NCBI GenBank assembly: GCA_012295275.1
Contig: CM022665.1
Span: 46,086,595 to 46,150,594, forward strand
Direction: 5' to 3'
Source: Chrysomallon squamiferum
Lineage: Eukaryota > Mollusca > Gastropoda > Neomphalida > Peltospiridae
Length of the DNA stretch: 64,000 nt
The stretch's first letter is position 1. Each line of letters begins with the position of its first letter. The notes beneath the pieces are model-generated. The model did no database searches, had not been told where the DNA came from, and was given only the letters and a program-made list of their open reading frames with translations. A program made the translations under genes and the position numbers. Below are positions 1-12,000 of this stretch, piece after piece.

Positions 1-444
1 TCAGGTTCATGTGATAAATGAATGATGTTGAAGATATATATATATAAATATACAAGTAAGTTAGGTGCTAGTAAGAAAATGTGTGTTTCAGATATGTGTG
101 TGTGTGTGTGCAGTGATGTATACATGTATAAAAGAATGATAATGTATGTAATATTGTGTGTGTGTGTTATATTTGAGTAATGTGAGTGTATGTATGTCAC
201 ATGAATAATGATTACGAGTATGTAATAAGTGAATAATGAAAAGTGATTTGTGTGTGCGTGCATGTGGTGATGTGCATTACTAGATGTTAAGACGCGAGAG
301 ATCATGGGTTGTGATTCAGTTAAAACTACATGCTGGTGTGTTTGTGATGTGTGTGTGTGTATGTGTGAGATGTATGTAATTTGTGTGAAAATACATAAAA
401 GGCAATATGTGCAATTAATGAAGGAACTTTTTTTAATTTTTTGT

Positions 445-479
<35 letters not shown>

Positions 480-1053
480 CTAACATGACTGAATCTGGTC
501 ACAGAGAGAACAAAAAAAAAAGTGTTTGTTGTGTTTCAGAAGAAATGGTGTTAGTTGAAAAAAAAAAAAAAGAAAAGAGGTTTCAGATCAAAACATCAAA
601 ACTGATAAAGGAGGATTAAAAAAAATTGCCTGGAGTGTCCGATGACCGACTCGTTTTCTGTAAGAGAGTACTAGCAGGGTTGGGGGGGAAGAGTAAAAAG
701 GTGAGCACGGAGGAGAGCAGGGTGAGTCGAGTGTGATCAGTGAGTGAACGATTACGGACTGGAGAGTGAGTTGACAAGGTTGTGCTGATAGCCACTGATG
801 AGAAATGTGATAGTGTATTTTGATAACAGTGTGTACTCTTTAATTTCCTTCAAAATAACTTAAACTGTTGGATATCTGCCTCAATTTTGGGTTTTGTTTT
901 TGATTGAAAAATCATGAGAACGACCAAAAACAAGTCTGGTTTGCTCAAAAAAACAAAACAAATTTCAAGGTGCTAACAAATACTAAAAAGCCAGTGTTCA
1001 AAAAAATAAATATTTTCCAAATCAATATTGTTGGGCAAACAGATTCTTAATGT

Positions 1054-1106
1054 TTAAAGTGCCTGTGACCGCAGAGGCATGGTGGGGTCGAAGGGGTTGA
1101 ATGGGT
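1054..1106 (-). other. Candidate terminal coding exon (minus strand), NPF/DPF-like end
   Basis: After a pyrimidine-rich acceptor (...CCACCCCCAG) the minus strand reads PFNPFDPTMPLRSQAL and then TAA, entered in phase 1. NPF and DPF tripeptides are typical of endocytic adaptor tails. The block is non-repetitive and GC-rich in an AT-rich context. A minus-strand ATTAAA lies at 839-844. No partner exons were found. Confidence 0.25.
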
Positions 1107-2840
1107 CTGGGGGTGGGGTGTTCATGCAAAACACATGTACATAGTACAAACCCTGGCATTTTGTATGTACCAAACTTATATATATATAATTATATATCTA
1201 TATCTATATATATATATATATAATATATATACATACAAAATTAAAACATGATGCCAAAACCTTTTTCACAAAACAGAAAGTTTGCACAGGTAAATTACAT
1301 CCAAGTCGTGTGTTTTATCTGTGTGGAAAAATAAAACAACTTGCCATTCATTTGTGTTTGTTATTTTGTTGTTGTTGTTGCTGTTGATGTTATAGTCGTC
1401 TCACCTTAATTTGTTGTCTTATTATTGGTAATTATTAATTTGTACAAGAATGCATCTACCAATATTTTTCCTTCTGCAATATATATATATTTTTTTATTT
1501 ATTAGTTATTTATTTATATTTTTTTTTTTTTTTTTTTACTTATTATATTTTATTTTTATTTATTTTTTTTTTTTATATTTTTTATTATTATCAATATATA
1601 TATTTTTTTCATTTCATTTTATTTTGGTTTAATTTAATTAACATAAATTCCTCCTTTCTTAACACCTTTTTTAAAATTTTAAATTAATTAAATATATGAG
1701 ATAAAAACTGGTGTACCTAAATACCTTGAACAAAGAGGATTGATAAAGAAAAATACTACAAAAAAAAAGAAGAAAAGTATCTTGCACCATGCAGTTGAAA
1801 AACAATAGATAAAAATTAATAAAGTAAAATTTAGTCATTTTTATCATGTTAATAGAAACTGACTTGTGGTGATAGTAGAATGCAAAGGATCCAGGATCAA
1901 TTCTCCAAATGGGCTACTTCACACTGCAACCTGTATATCACTGATAGTTGCATGTGCTGTACGAAAATACTATTATTACATTTGCATACTCACTTAAGAC
2001 TTATCCTTGCATTAGAAATATATTGTTTCTCTGATTCCACCAGAGACAAAATACACAGGGAGTTAATATTTTGGTAGCGTATTGGTCAAATACGTAGATA
2101 TATTTTTGGTTGGGATTGCGACAGAGTATTGGGTTGAAGTACAATATGTTCAAGGAAATTTTTCTTTCTTAACATCAATTCAGCTATTTTCTGTTAACAA
2201 CCAGATTACCTAACAAGTTTATCAAAGACTCTGGTATGTTCCTTCATCTCAGTGAAAAAGCACATGAAAAGGATCCTTTGCTTAAGGTTATAATTATTTG
2301 AAGACCTTTCCTCAACTTCTCATGGTATATTTTAATATGTGTATCATTATGAGAAACCTGTTACTCAAAATGTGTCCTGTGTTTAATATGTGGATCATAT
2401 TTTGATCATCTGTGTAGTATTAAACATAGATGTAACCTATAGACTGAAAAGATGCTTCATTTGACAGCAAATAAAACATTTCTTACTAAATTTGATTTTT
2501 TTTTTTCTATAATTATAAATTTAAATGAAATCTTTTTTTTGTTTTTCGAAGGAGTTGGCATAACTCTACATCATTATACATTAAAGTGGTTGAATGTTGA
2601 TGAAAATGTATCTTAAAAAAAAAACTTCAAGCAAAGTATTGAATTTAAGAACAGACAAAATATTTTCTTAAACAAAAAACAGAACAAAATAATTTTATAA
2701 AAAAAAAAAATAATAATAAAAAATTTATTTTTTAAAAGACCATACAAAAAATTATTTACAAATAAAAATAATATAAATGTTCTTTTTTGTACGTTTAATT
2801 TTCAAGTACTAATTTCATCTTCATTTTTAAAATCCATTTT

Positions 2841-2876
<36 letters not shown>

Positions 2877-3694
2877 ATTAATGTATTTATTGATTTTTTA
2901 AATTATTATTAATGTATTTTATTCCTGTTCTGTTTTGTAACTTGTTTCCTATCCGAAATGTCAAATGTTTAAGGTTCCTTTGAGATTCACAAAAACAAAT
3001 AAAACAGTAAGCTCCCTATATGTCAGTCAACAAAACTTACAGATTAGCTGAAAGAAATATAAATATGTGATAAGTGAGATGGTTTGATAAAAATTTCTTC
3101 CAGTTATTCACTAAAACTATCTTTAAAAATTACGAGTGAAACAAAAAATCTAAACTGTTAGATGTAAAATATACATTCTTAAGATAATTTAGTTGGTTTT
3201 AATGAAACCTGAATTTATTTATTTTATTTATTTATTTATTTTATTTATTATATTATATTATATTATATTATATTATATTATATTATATTATATTATATTT
3301 TCTTCAGTGCATAACTATTTAAAAATATATTGGCAGGATTCACAAAAGCTATGCATTCAAAATGGCCATCATGGATTTCAAAGTGCCAAAACTGAGAAAC
3401 ATCCACTATCTTCGATAGATCATAATTAAATTCAATCAGATTTTTGTTAAATATATAAAATATATTTCTGATAATGTCATCTGGTTATAGTGATATTATG
3501 TTTTTGTACTGTTATAATCACAGCCTTAATCTGGAATGACAAAAACATTTCCACTACAAATTACTTGCAAACACATCAGTTTCACGTTTCATTTTATTTT
3601 ATTAAATAAATTTCTATTTAATTTTATTTATTTAGTTCATTTTTTTTTTATTATGATTTATTTTTTAAAATTATTTCTTATTTTATTTATTATG

Positions 3695-3751
<57 letters not shown>

Positions 3752-4602
3752 ATTTTACTAAAAACAACAAAAATATTAAAAAAAAAAAAAAAAACAGCAA
3801 CAAAATAATTAATAGAAAATAAAAAAAGATTTAAAAAAACAAAACAAAAACAAGAACAAATAAATAGATTTTAAAAAATAAAGAAATAAAAGCAATGCTC
3901 TTCAAAATTGTACAAAATTAATTCTTTTCATGAATGAAAGAAAAATGCAATGCATTTCTGATTTATATTTTTATTATATTTTTTTAAACCACTACATGTG
4001 TTGTAAAGATTCTTTTTAATTAGTTTCTTTTCCATTGTTTTTAAATCTCATTTAATCTATCCTAATTCAATATCTGAAAAAAAAAATTAAAATATTCATA
4101 ACTCTTTTTTATATTTTGTGACAACTTTATGTGTTGGGCTGTTGGATGTTTGTAGTACTTGACAATTTTGAAGAAATAAACATCAAATAAACATCAAAAA
4201 ATCATTTAAAAAAAAAAAGATATAATGTGTTTAAAATATTGGAATATGTTGCAGCTATATGTGTCTGTGTATCTGTTGGCATGACAACATGTAACTGCAA
4301 CAAATGCTTTGGAAATTTTTGGTTTAATTTTCTAAAGCAATTTTTGTGCAATAGAATTAATTATAATTTTCATCTGCTACTTTTCACAATTCAGAGTTTA
4401 AAACAAAAATTAACTGTCAAACTCCCATAGAACTTGGATGTAGAATATTTATCTAAGACTATTATTATTATTATTTAATTGGTGCAACCATTTTCTTACC
4501 TGAGGGTTTGAAAAAATTGTTTAACTTATTCTGCACAAGAAACAGGCTTTAAAATAAACAGCAAATATGAACATATTTATCAGTAGCTTCTTTTCATTAT
4601 TC

Positions 4603-4642
<40 letters not shown>

Positions 4643-4801
4643 CACTTCATTTGTGGATAAATAAATAAAACATGAATCGGAACATGTTGATGAAATATTT
4701 CAAAACCTGCAACATGTGAAAATGAACATTAAAAAAAGTAACCAAGATTGTTCGTTTAGCTTAAATAAAACTTTTTTATTTATGAATTACTGTCATCATG
4801 C

Positions 4802-4837
<36 letters not shown>

Positions 4838-6059
4838 AAACAAAAGCATGAACATTTGAAAAACAAACAAAAAACAAACATAAATATACAAAAAGTTATA
4901 CCGGTACATCAACAGTACTCCAGTATTTGCCTTTGATCAAGGTTAAATGTAGCCTGCTGCAAATTAAATAGATTTTTATTTATTTATTTATTTATTATTA
5001 TTAAATCTGTTGGCTGGTTCTTGGAGAATATTTGTATTAGTAGATATAACATTTCCAAAGATTAAAGTGAACAAATTAACAAACAAAATCCACAGTTACA
5101 TATCAAAATAATTTGTTAGTACATGGGTATAAAGATTTTAGTTGTATAATTTACTATCATTAATTAAACAAACTGATGTTTGACATCTAAAAACTGATAA
5201 TATTCTAACATTATGATGTTAAATTAACATTAATTAACTTTCATGATTCTCTAAGTGAAACAACAAAACTAATGTCTGTAAATAAATGTATAATATTAAA
5301 TAAATAAATAAATAAATAAATAAAATATTTAAAAATATACTTGAAGATCTCACTTCCAATCAGTTAACATAATGGACAGATCTGGAAAATACTGCTGGAT
5401 GTAAATAACACCAATGTATCTAAACACAACTTTGATTATATAAATATTTTTTTAAAAATATATAAAAATGCTATATTTAATAAATAAACATTCTAAAGAA
5501 AACAAACTACATGAGAAAAAAAACAACAACTGAGAATTAAACTCCATCTATGAAATTTATACTTCAGAATCTAATATTTAAAAAACAAGAAGAAAAAAAA
5601 AAAAGTTTCATATTTTAAAAGTAGGTAATTAACTGATTAAAAACTTACCAAGAGCTAAAAATGTATGAAAGTTGTAACTGAATAGACAAACATATGGATG
5701 ATTATTTTCATCTTTCATTTTTAAAAATTATTTTGTATTTTACATTTAATCAAAATTTAAAAAAAGGATTTAAAAAATAATATATCTTTCATACTCCTCC
5801 TCATTATAACAATAAGCTCCTGACACTAGCTGTAATGAGAGAGAACCAAATTGATCAAATCTTACAGTAACATCTTACTGAGAGCATACTGAAAGTACAG
5901 GTATCATCTTTTACAAGTATTTGAATTCTGAGGGAATACTTAAAGTACAGCACTCAATACTGACATATTCAACTGGGACCAGGCACACCAGAAAGTACTC
6001 ATCAATGATCCCTTCGCCAAAATAAAAACCTAACATCTCACATCACTGGGATCTTCCCC

Positions 6060-6240
6060 ATTTGACAACTTGTGCGAAAAACCAGAAGTCGAAAAAAACA
6101 CTAAAATACTGGCTAATACGCACACGACCATGTACACAAACTGTTACGTCAATCGTCCGAAAATGTCCGACATGGCGAAGAAGCGCAGACGTGAGACGTC
6201 TGAAGCAAACCTGATGTCACAGCAGTGGTAGTTGCAATCC
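6060..6240. other. Isolated CpG-containing island, possible promoter or first exon
   Basis: About 180 bp with many CpGs (ACGTC, GTCCGA, GGCGAAG, AGACGTGAGACGTC) inside very AT-rich DNA. On the plus strand a 23-codon frame opens at 6163 (MSDMAKKRRRETSE...) with a GTGAGA donor inside it; on the minus strand an ATG in the context CGCCATGTCGG starts a short frame. Neither can be tied to downstream exons. Confidence 0.35.
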
Positions 6241-6537
6241 ACAGCCAGTTTATTAAATAGTTTGACATCCACTTCATAGTGAAGTGTTTAGTAATAATAA
6301 TAATAATAACAAAAAGCTATAAGTAGTAATTAGAAATATCAAAACTTATTTCACAATTTGCAGGATTTTCATGTACATACAGTTAAATGAAGATGATTAC
6401 ATTTTACATGTTATTTATTTTACTAATTTAATTTTAATTTTTTTTTTTTTTTTTTCTCCCCAGACCCTTGAAATGTTTATGATACAGAGCAAGTTTTGGA
6501 ACTGGTATATCTTGTAAAGGTATTAGCATATAGCTAA

Positions 6538-6568
<31 letters not shown>

Positions 6569-7324
6569 TATTATTATTATTGTTACAACAAATATGTGAT
6601 AATTTATAATTACAGTTGTTGTTTTTTTGAGCTTTCTTATTTAAAAGACACTTTTTGTCATATTTTGAACATGGTAATTAATTTTCCATATATATATATA
6701 GAAAAAAAAATACATGTTTTTTGACTGTTATTTTATGATTAATACAAATAATCTGAAGAACCTATCACTTTAACACCTAACTGGAAGAAATGGAAATTAA
6801 AAAAAAAAAAATTGTTTCACAAATATTTCTAACACTACTCTGAATTATGAATTCTGTACATAACAAATAAATAAATAAACATATATAAGCAATCTCTATC
6901 AACAAACAATAATTTCATTCTACTTCAGGTTGTGAATTAAAGCCAAATTACTTTATTTTATTACTAGTCACAAAAAATCAGATCTTTAAATTTAAATAAT
7001 AATAATAAAAAAAAAAAGACTAGGGATCCCTGTAAAATGAAAACACACATTAAAAAAAAAAAAAAAAAAAAAATCCTGTAAAATGAAAAAAATTATTAAA
7101 AAAAAAATTATTATTAAAATTAAATGAAAAATACATACTCTATCAATATATACACAAGATATCACAGCAAAAGGCTAGGTTTCCATCTCCAAAGAATATC
7201 GGACCAGCCTAAAACAAAACACATGAAAAAAAATCCACAATGTAACAAAATCATTTCAAAATGTACACAAATAATACTGGTCGATCACAGAGTGTGGGTG
7301 TGTCTAACATAAAACTTTCTTGAT

Positions 7325-7333
7325 ATAATAATA

Positions 7334-7375
<42 letters not shown>

Positions 7376-7393
7376 GTAATAATAATAGTAATA

Positions 7394-7451
<58 letters not shown>

Positions 7452-7565
7452 TATTCAATATCATAATAATCATAAAATAAATAAATAAAAATAAATAAAT
7501 AAATAAATGATAATAATAATGATAATATAATAATAATAATAATATTAATAATAATAATAATATTC
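7325..7565. repeat. TAA triplet array downstream of CCDC81
   Basis: TAA with scattered TAG and TGA triplets and a short AAAT block. Gives poly-Ile and poly-Tyr frames only. Confidence 0.92.
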
Positions 7566-8432
7566 ATAATCATAAACAAAATAATTATTTTAAAAAATTA
7601 TGAAATAAATTAAAAGGTTATCATTTAGTTTTACAGTTCTTAACACTTTTCAAAACTGATAACTAACTAACTAACTAAATTAATTAATTAAATTATTTTG
7701 GAATCAAAGCTAAAACAAATGAAAAAAGTCTATATTCCATCAACAAAGTTAATAATACTGTAAACATTTGTATGTAAGCATATATATATATATATATATA
7801 TATATGAAAAATTCTCAGTGAGATGGGATGATAGTATTATTATTATCATTATTATTTTTATATCAAGAATTATTATTTTTTTTATTCTATATATAATGAA
7901 CTCCTGAAATCAAGAAAAATCAGTGATTATAGCAAGGCATGATATATATATATATATATATATACATTATACATGCAAAAATATATCTATCTTTTCAAAA
8001 CTTGAATTATATTTTAATAATCTACTACAATATATTTTTTTTTTTCAATGCAAACCATTTCTAGTAACAAACAAACATGATAGGCTGAATTTACAAAGCC
8101 TGTCTTTTTCTCTCAAAAATGATTAAATTCAAAGGATAAATATATATTTTGAGAAAAATATTCTTCATAAATTCAGCCCAACATGACCACCTATTAAAGA
8201 GTGCATAACCATTATTTGTTTCACAAAATAATTTCTGTGTTAGTATAAATAAATACATTTTGTGTTTAACAAAACTTTTTTTTTTTTTTTCAAAAGAGTT
8301 TTCATTGCTTGAAAAAGCAACAACAACAAATAAAAAATTCTTTAATGCAAGACATTTTTTTTTTTTGTGGAGGGAATGGAGATAAATCTTGCATTAGTTT
8401 TTTTTAAATTTTTTATTTTTTTTTTTTTTTTT

Positions 8433-8697
8433 TTAAACCATCAACCTTGACCCTGGTATATAGCGAGTTTCACACCAAATATTTGTCGCACCCTGATTGG
8501 TCAGTTTTCGTGTACAGCGGCGACACCTGCGGTACTTGTCGCACTGTTCGTGGACGAGGCCGCCAGGTGAGAGTGAGGCCAGGTGCTCCTCGGCTTCGCG
8601 AGCTCGTTTCATCTGAACTGTTTTAGACCACTCGTCCTCCAGGTACTTCCTCGTGTGCATTCTGACACCGTATCTCGCAGCCCTGTCATCTAGCAGT
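8433..8697 (-). other. CCDC81: CCDC81 terminal coding exon with Cys-rich C-terminus
   Basis: The exon encodes the end of the coiled coil (MHTRKYLEDEWSKTVQMK) and a conserved tail with Cys at about 705, 711, 714 and 728, ending YIPGSRLMV before TGA. It is GC-rich against a background of poly-A and trinucleotide repeats: the 609-bp intron before it is almost wholly made of AAT/GAT-type repeats. An in-frame read-through of that intron yields a false upstream Met and poly-Asn run that is not part of the protein. No polyadenylation signal can be fixed; AATAAA on the minus strand occurs at 8412-8417 (very close to the stop) and 7881-7886. Confidence 0.88.
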
Positions 8698-8780
8698 CTG
8701 AAACAGAACATAACGTTTGTTGTTGTTATTATTTTTGTCACTATTATTGTTATTATTATTTTTGTCACTATTATTGTTAC

Positions 8781-8817
<37 letters not shown>

Positions 8818-8894
8818 TTGTTATTGTTACTGTTGTTATTATCATTATTATTATTATTTTTGTCATTATTATTGTGTTTATTATTACTGTTTCT

Positions 8895-8927
<33 letters not shown>

Positions 8928-8973
8928 TTTATCATTATTGTGTTTATTATTACTATTACTATTTTTATTTATT

Positions 8974-9009
<36 letters not shown>

Positions 9010-12000
9010 TTTGTCATCGTCATCTCTATTATTATTGTTATTATTACTTGTTTTTATTATTATAATTATTTTATCATCATAATCATCACCATTATTATCA
9101 TTATTGTTATTAATATTATTATTACTATTTTATAGTTTATTATTATTTACTGTCATCATCATCATCATCATCATCATCATTATTATTATTATTTTTATAA
9201 TTTTCAAATTTATTTACCAAACCTCCAGCCCAATATTGAATCAACAAGGCTGCACCCCATCATAGCCCCACACCCTTGCCCCACACCCTAGCTCCTCACT
9301 ACTTACTCTCTCTTCGCTCTAGCCAAAACCTCTTCCTCTTCTCTCTGTTCGGACAGTTTTTTCAAAATGGCTTCCCTCTTCTTCTGCGCCACCAGCTCCT
9401 GCTGGCTCTGGAAGAGCTCGTACGCTTGTTTCCTTTTCTCCATCATCTTCTCATTGGTCATATCGTTCTTACCGAACACCTCACCGTCTTTCTCCGCAGC
9501 AGGTATCGGAAGAGGCTTGAATCGAATCTGAGGAGTTTCAAATGGTTAGTTGTGTTAGATATGATTAAATAATACTTGGTGTCGTGATGCGAAATAAATA
9601 ATAACTGATGTTGTTGAGTGAACTAATGATAATAATTTGTAGCTGCAGTATGGTTAATGATAGCACGTGTGTTGCAGTATGAGATGATGATAATTAATGT
9701 TGTAGTGTATGAAATTATAATAGTGTATGTTGCAATTATATTAAATAGATAATAAAGATTAATGATGCAGTATTCAGTAATAATTAATAATTAAAGCTGC
9801 ATTGTGAAATAATAATAATAATAGTTAATGTTGTAATATGAAATAATAAATAATTAATGTTGTAACATGAAATAATAATAGTTAATGTTGTAACATGAAA
9901 TAATAATAGTTAATGTTGTAATATGAAGTAATAATAGTTAATGTCGTAACATTAAATAATAATAGTTAATGTTGTAATATCAAATAATAATAGTTAATGT
10001 AACATTAAATAATAATATTTAATGTTGTAACATTAAAGAATAATAGTTCATGTTGTAACATTAAAGAATAATAGTTAATGTTGTAACATGAAATAATAAT
10101 AATTAATGTTGTAATATTAAATAATAATATTATATAACAACATGTGTCTTTAAGAGTTATCTCAGACCAGTCAGTCTATCAACTGTTTGAAACACTGAAG
10201 GATACACATGCCTTTATTATACACACAATTCCACAGCTAGAGTTGTCTACCTTAGACACTGTAAATTTACCTGTGTATCCAGCCCTCTTTTGATCATTTC
10301 TCTACGTTCAGCTTTCTCTCTCTGTTCTTTCTCTCGTAGTCTTGCAATACTGAAACAAGGAAATATTGTAGCATGTGAAAAATGGGTTCATGCACAGATG
10401 ACAGCTTTAATGAAAAAAGTAACTAAGTAAGTAAATAACTAAATAAATAAATTCAGTGATTAAATAAATAGATAAAGAAACAAACAAACAAACAAATAGA
10501 TATATAAATAAGTAAACAGGAAAAAACACAAAAAATATAACACGTAAAAAATTTAATTAATAAGTAATAAGTAAACAAACAAATGTAATATTCTGAATGT
10601 AATTTAGTTGACCCATATAATAATTAAAAAACAACAAAAGCGCATGCAGTTTCACAAAATATCAAAATAACAGTTTAAATAAATAATTGAAATTAAAAAT
10701 TATCACATCAAATTAACCTGTTACATTTAAATATAGCATTAAATTGCTTGTATTATATGACAAAAAATATTATTTATTATCACACTGAATTTTTCTTCAT
10801 TAAAAATGTTATCTTATATGTACTGAAAATGTAATGGAATAAAGCATAATCAATAATTTTATAAGTTAACAGACACACAGATGTACAGACTAACAGTCAC
10901 AAACTAATAAACAAAAATAAAGTGGAAAGAGTATTAATGTGCATTATTTATTATTTTGCCAAATATATTAATAATTTTATCAGTTAGTATTTAATAATGA
11001 TGAAAAGAATGCTATAGTATAAAATAAATAAATAGAAATTTAAAAATAATAATAATAATAATAAAAATATAAGAAAAAGTAATTTAAAAAAAACATTAAA
11101 TTAAAATTAAATAAACATGTTAATAAAAATAAATAAATAAATAAATTATATATATAGATGTATAATGAATGAGTAAAATTATTAATAAAAACAATGAACA
11201 GAAAATCAGACAGACAAAGAAACAAACAAAGAAACAAATAAATAAACAAATAAATAAATAAATGCATACCTGCACACAAATGTAAATAAATATACAAAAT
11301 AAGTTAACAGATAAATAAAATTAATAACTTACTCCTCAGCAAGCTGAACCTGTTCCAATTTTTCTATATATTCAGTTTCTGCCTTTTCCCTTTCTTTTAC
11401 ACTCTCCTTTTCATTTACCTGCACAACAAAATCATAATATTTTAATTAACAAATACAAAAATTAACTCAAAGACAAATCTGATTATACAAAAAAGTCATT
11501 AAGAGTTGCTTGCTGCATATTTTTTTAAAGGAATTATTTTTATATTTTTATTTAGTTTTTCAAGCATTTCATATTCACCAGTATAATTTTATAACATCTA
11601 GCAGTTTTCAGAAACTTAATTCAACATTCAGTGAAGATAAATATATCATTTCGTGCATTGCATGTGCTTAAAAACAAAAAAAAAAAAATTGCCAAGATGG
11701 ATGCCAAAATGCTCTGTCAACTAAAATATCTGTTAACATCAAAAGGCTGATGTATCATAAGACTTGTAACAAATTTAAATATTTTTTTAAACACTATAAA
11801 CAAAAAGAACAAAACAACAAAAAAAAAAAAAAAAACCCACAACCAACACTTGTTGGTATATTCACAAATAATTTATTACCAGGAAAAAAAAATGTTTTAA
11901 AAAATTAAAAACTAAAAAAAAAAAAAAGTAAAAAAAAACAACAAAAAAAACCTATTCACTTAAAGGGCAACTGCAGTGCAAAATAACATAATTTTATAGT

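Larger units (their letters stand above)
1..8432. other. Low-complexity flank downstream of CCDC81, no firm gene
   Basis: Mostly AT-rich DNA with GT tracts (about 98-365), AT runs (1174-1222, 2845-2872, 7781-7804), a TATTA pentanucleotide array (about 3246-3299), ATT arrays (about 3699-3747) and TAA arrays (7327-7562). Three short segments of normal complexity (about 600-800, 1050-1130 and 6060-6240) stand out and are listed as findings. Open frames here are repeat artefacts. Confidence 0.6.

Noticed and set aside
1880-2077. 65-residue plus-strand frame with several Cys (MQRIQDQFSKW...)
   Set aside because: No family resemblance, no good Kozak or splice context; within chance for this length.
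3246-3299. Possible satellite or telomere-like array (TATTA)n
   Set aside because: Short simple pentanucleotide run with no match to telomere repeats; ordinary microsatellite.
8653-9135. Long plus-strand frames of Leu/Ile/Ser opposite CCDC81 intron 13
   Set aside because: They are translations of ATT/ATC triplet arrays and overlap a known intron; no non-repeat coding content.
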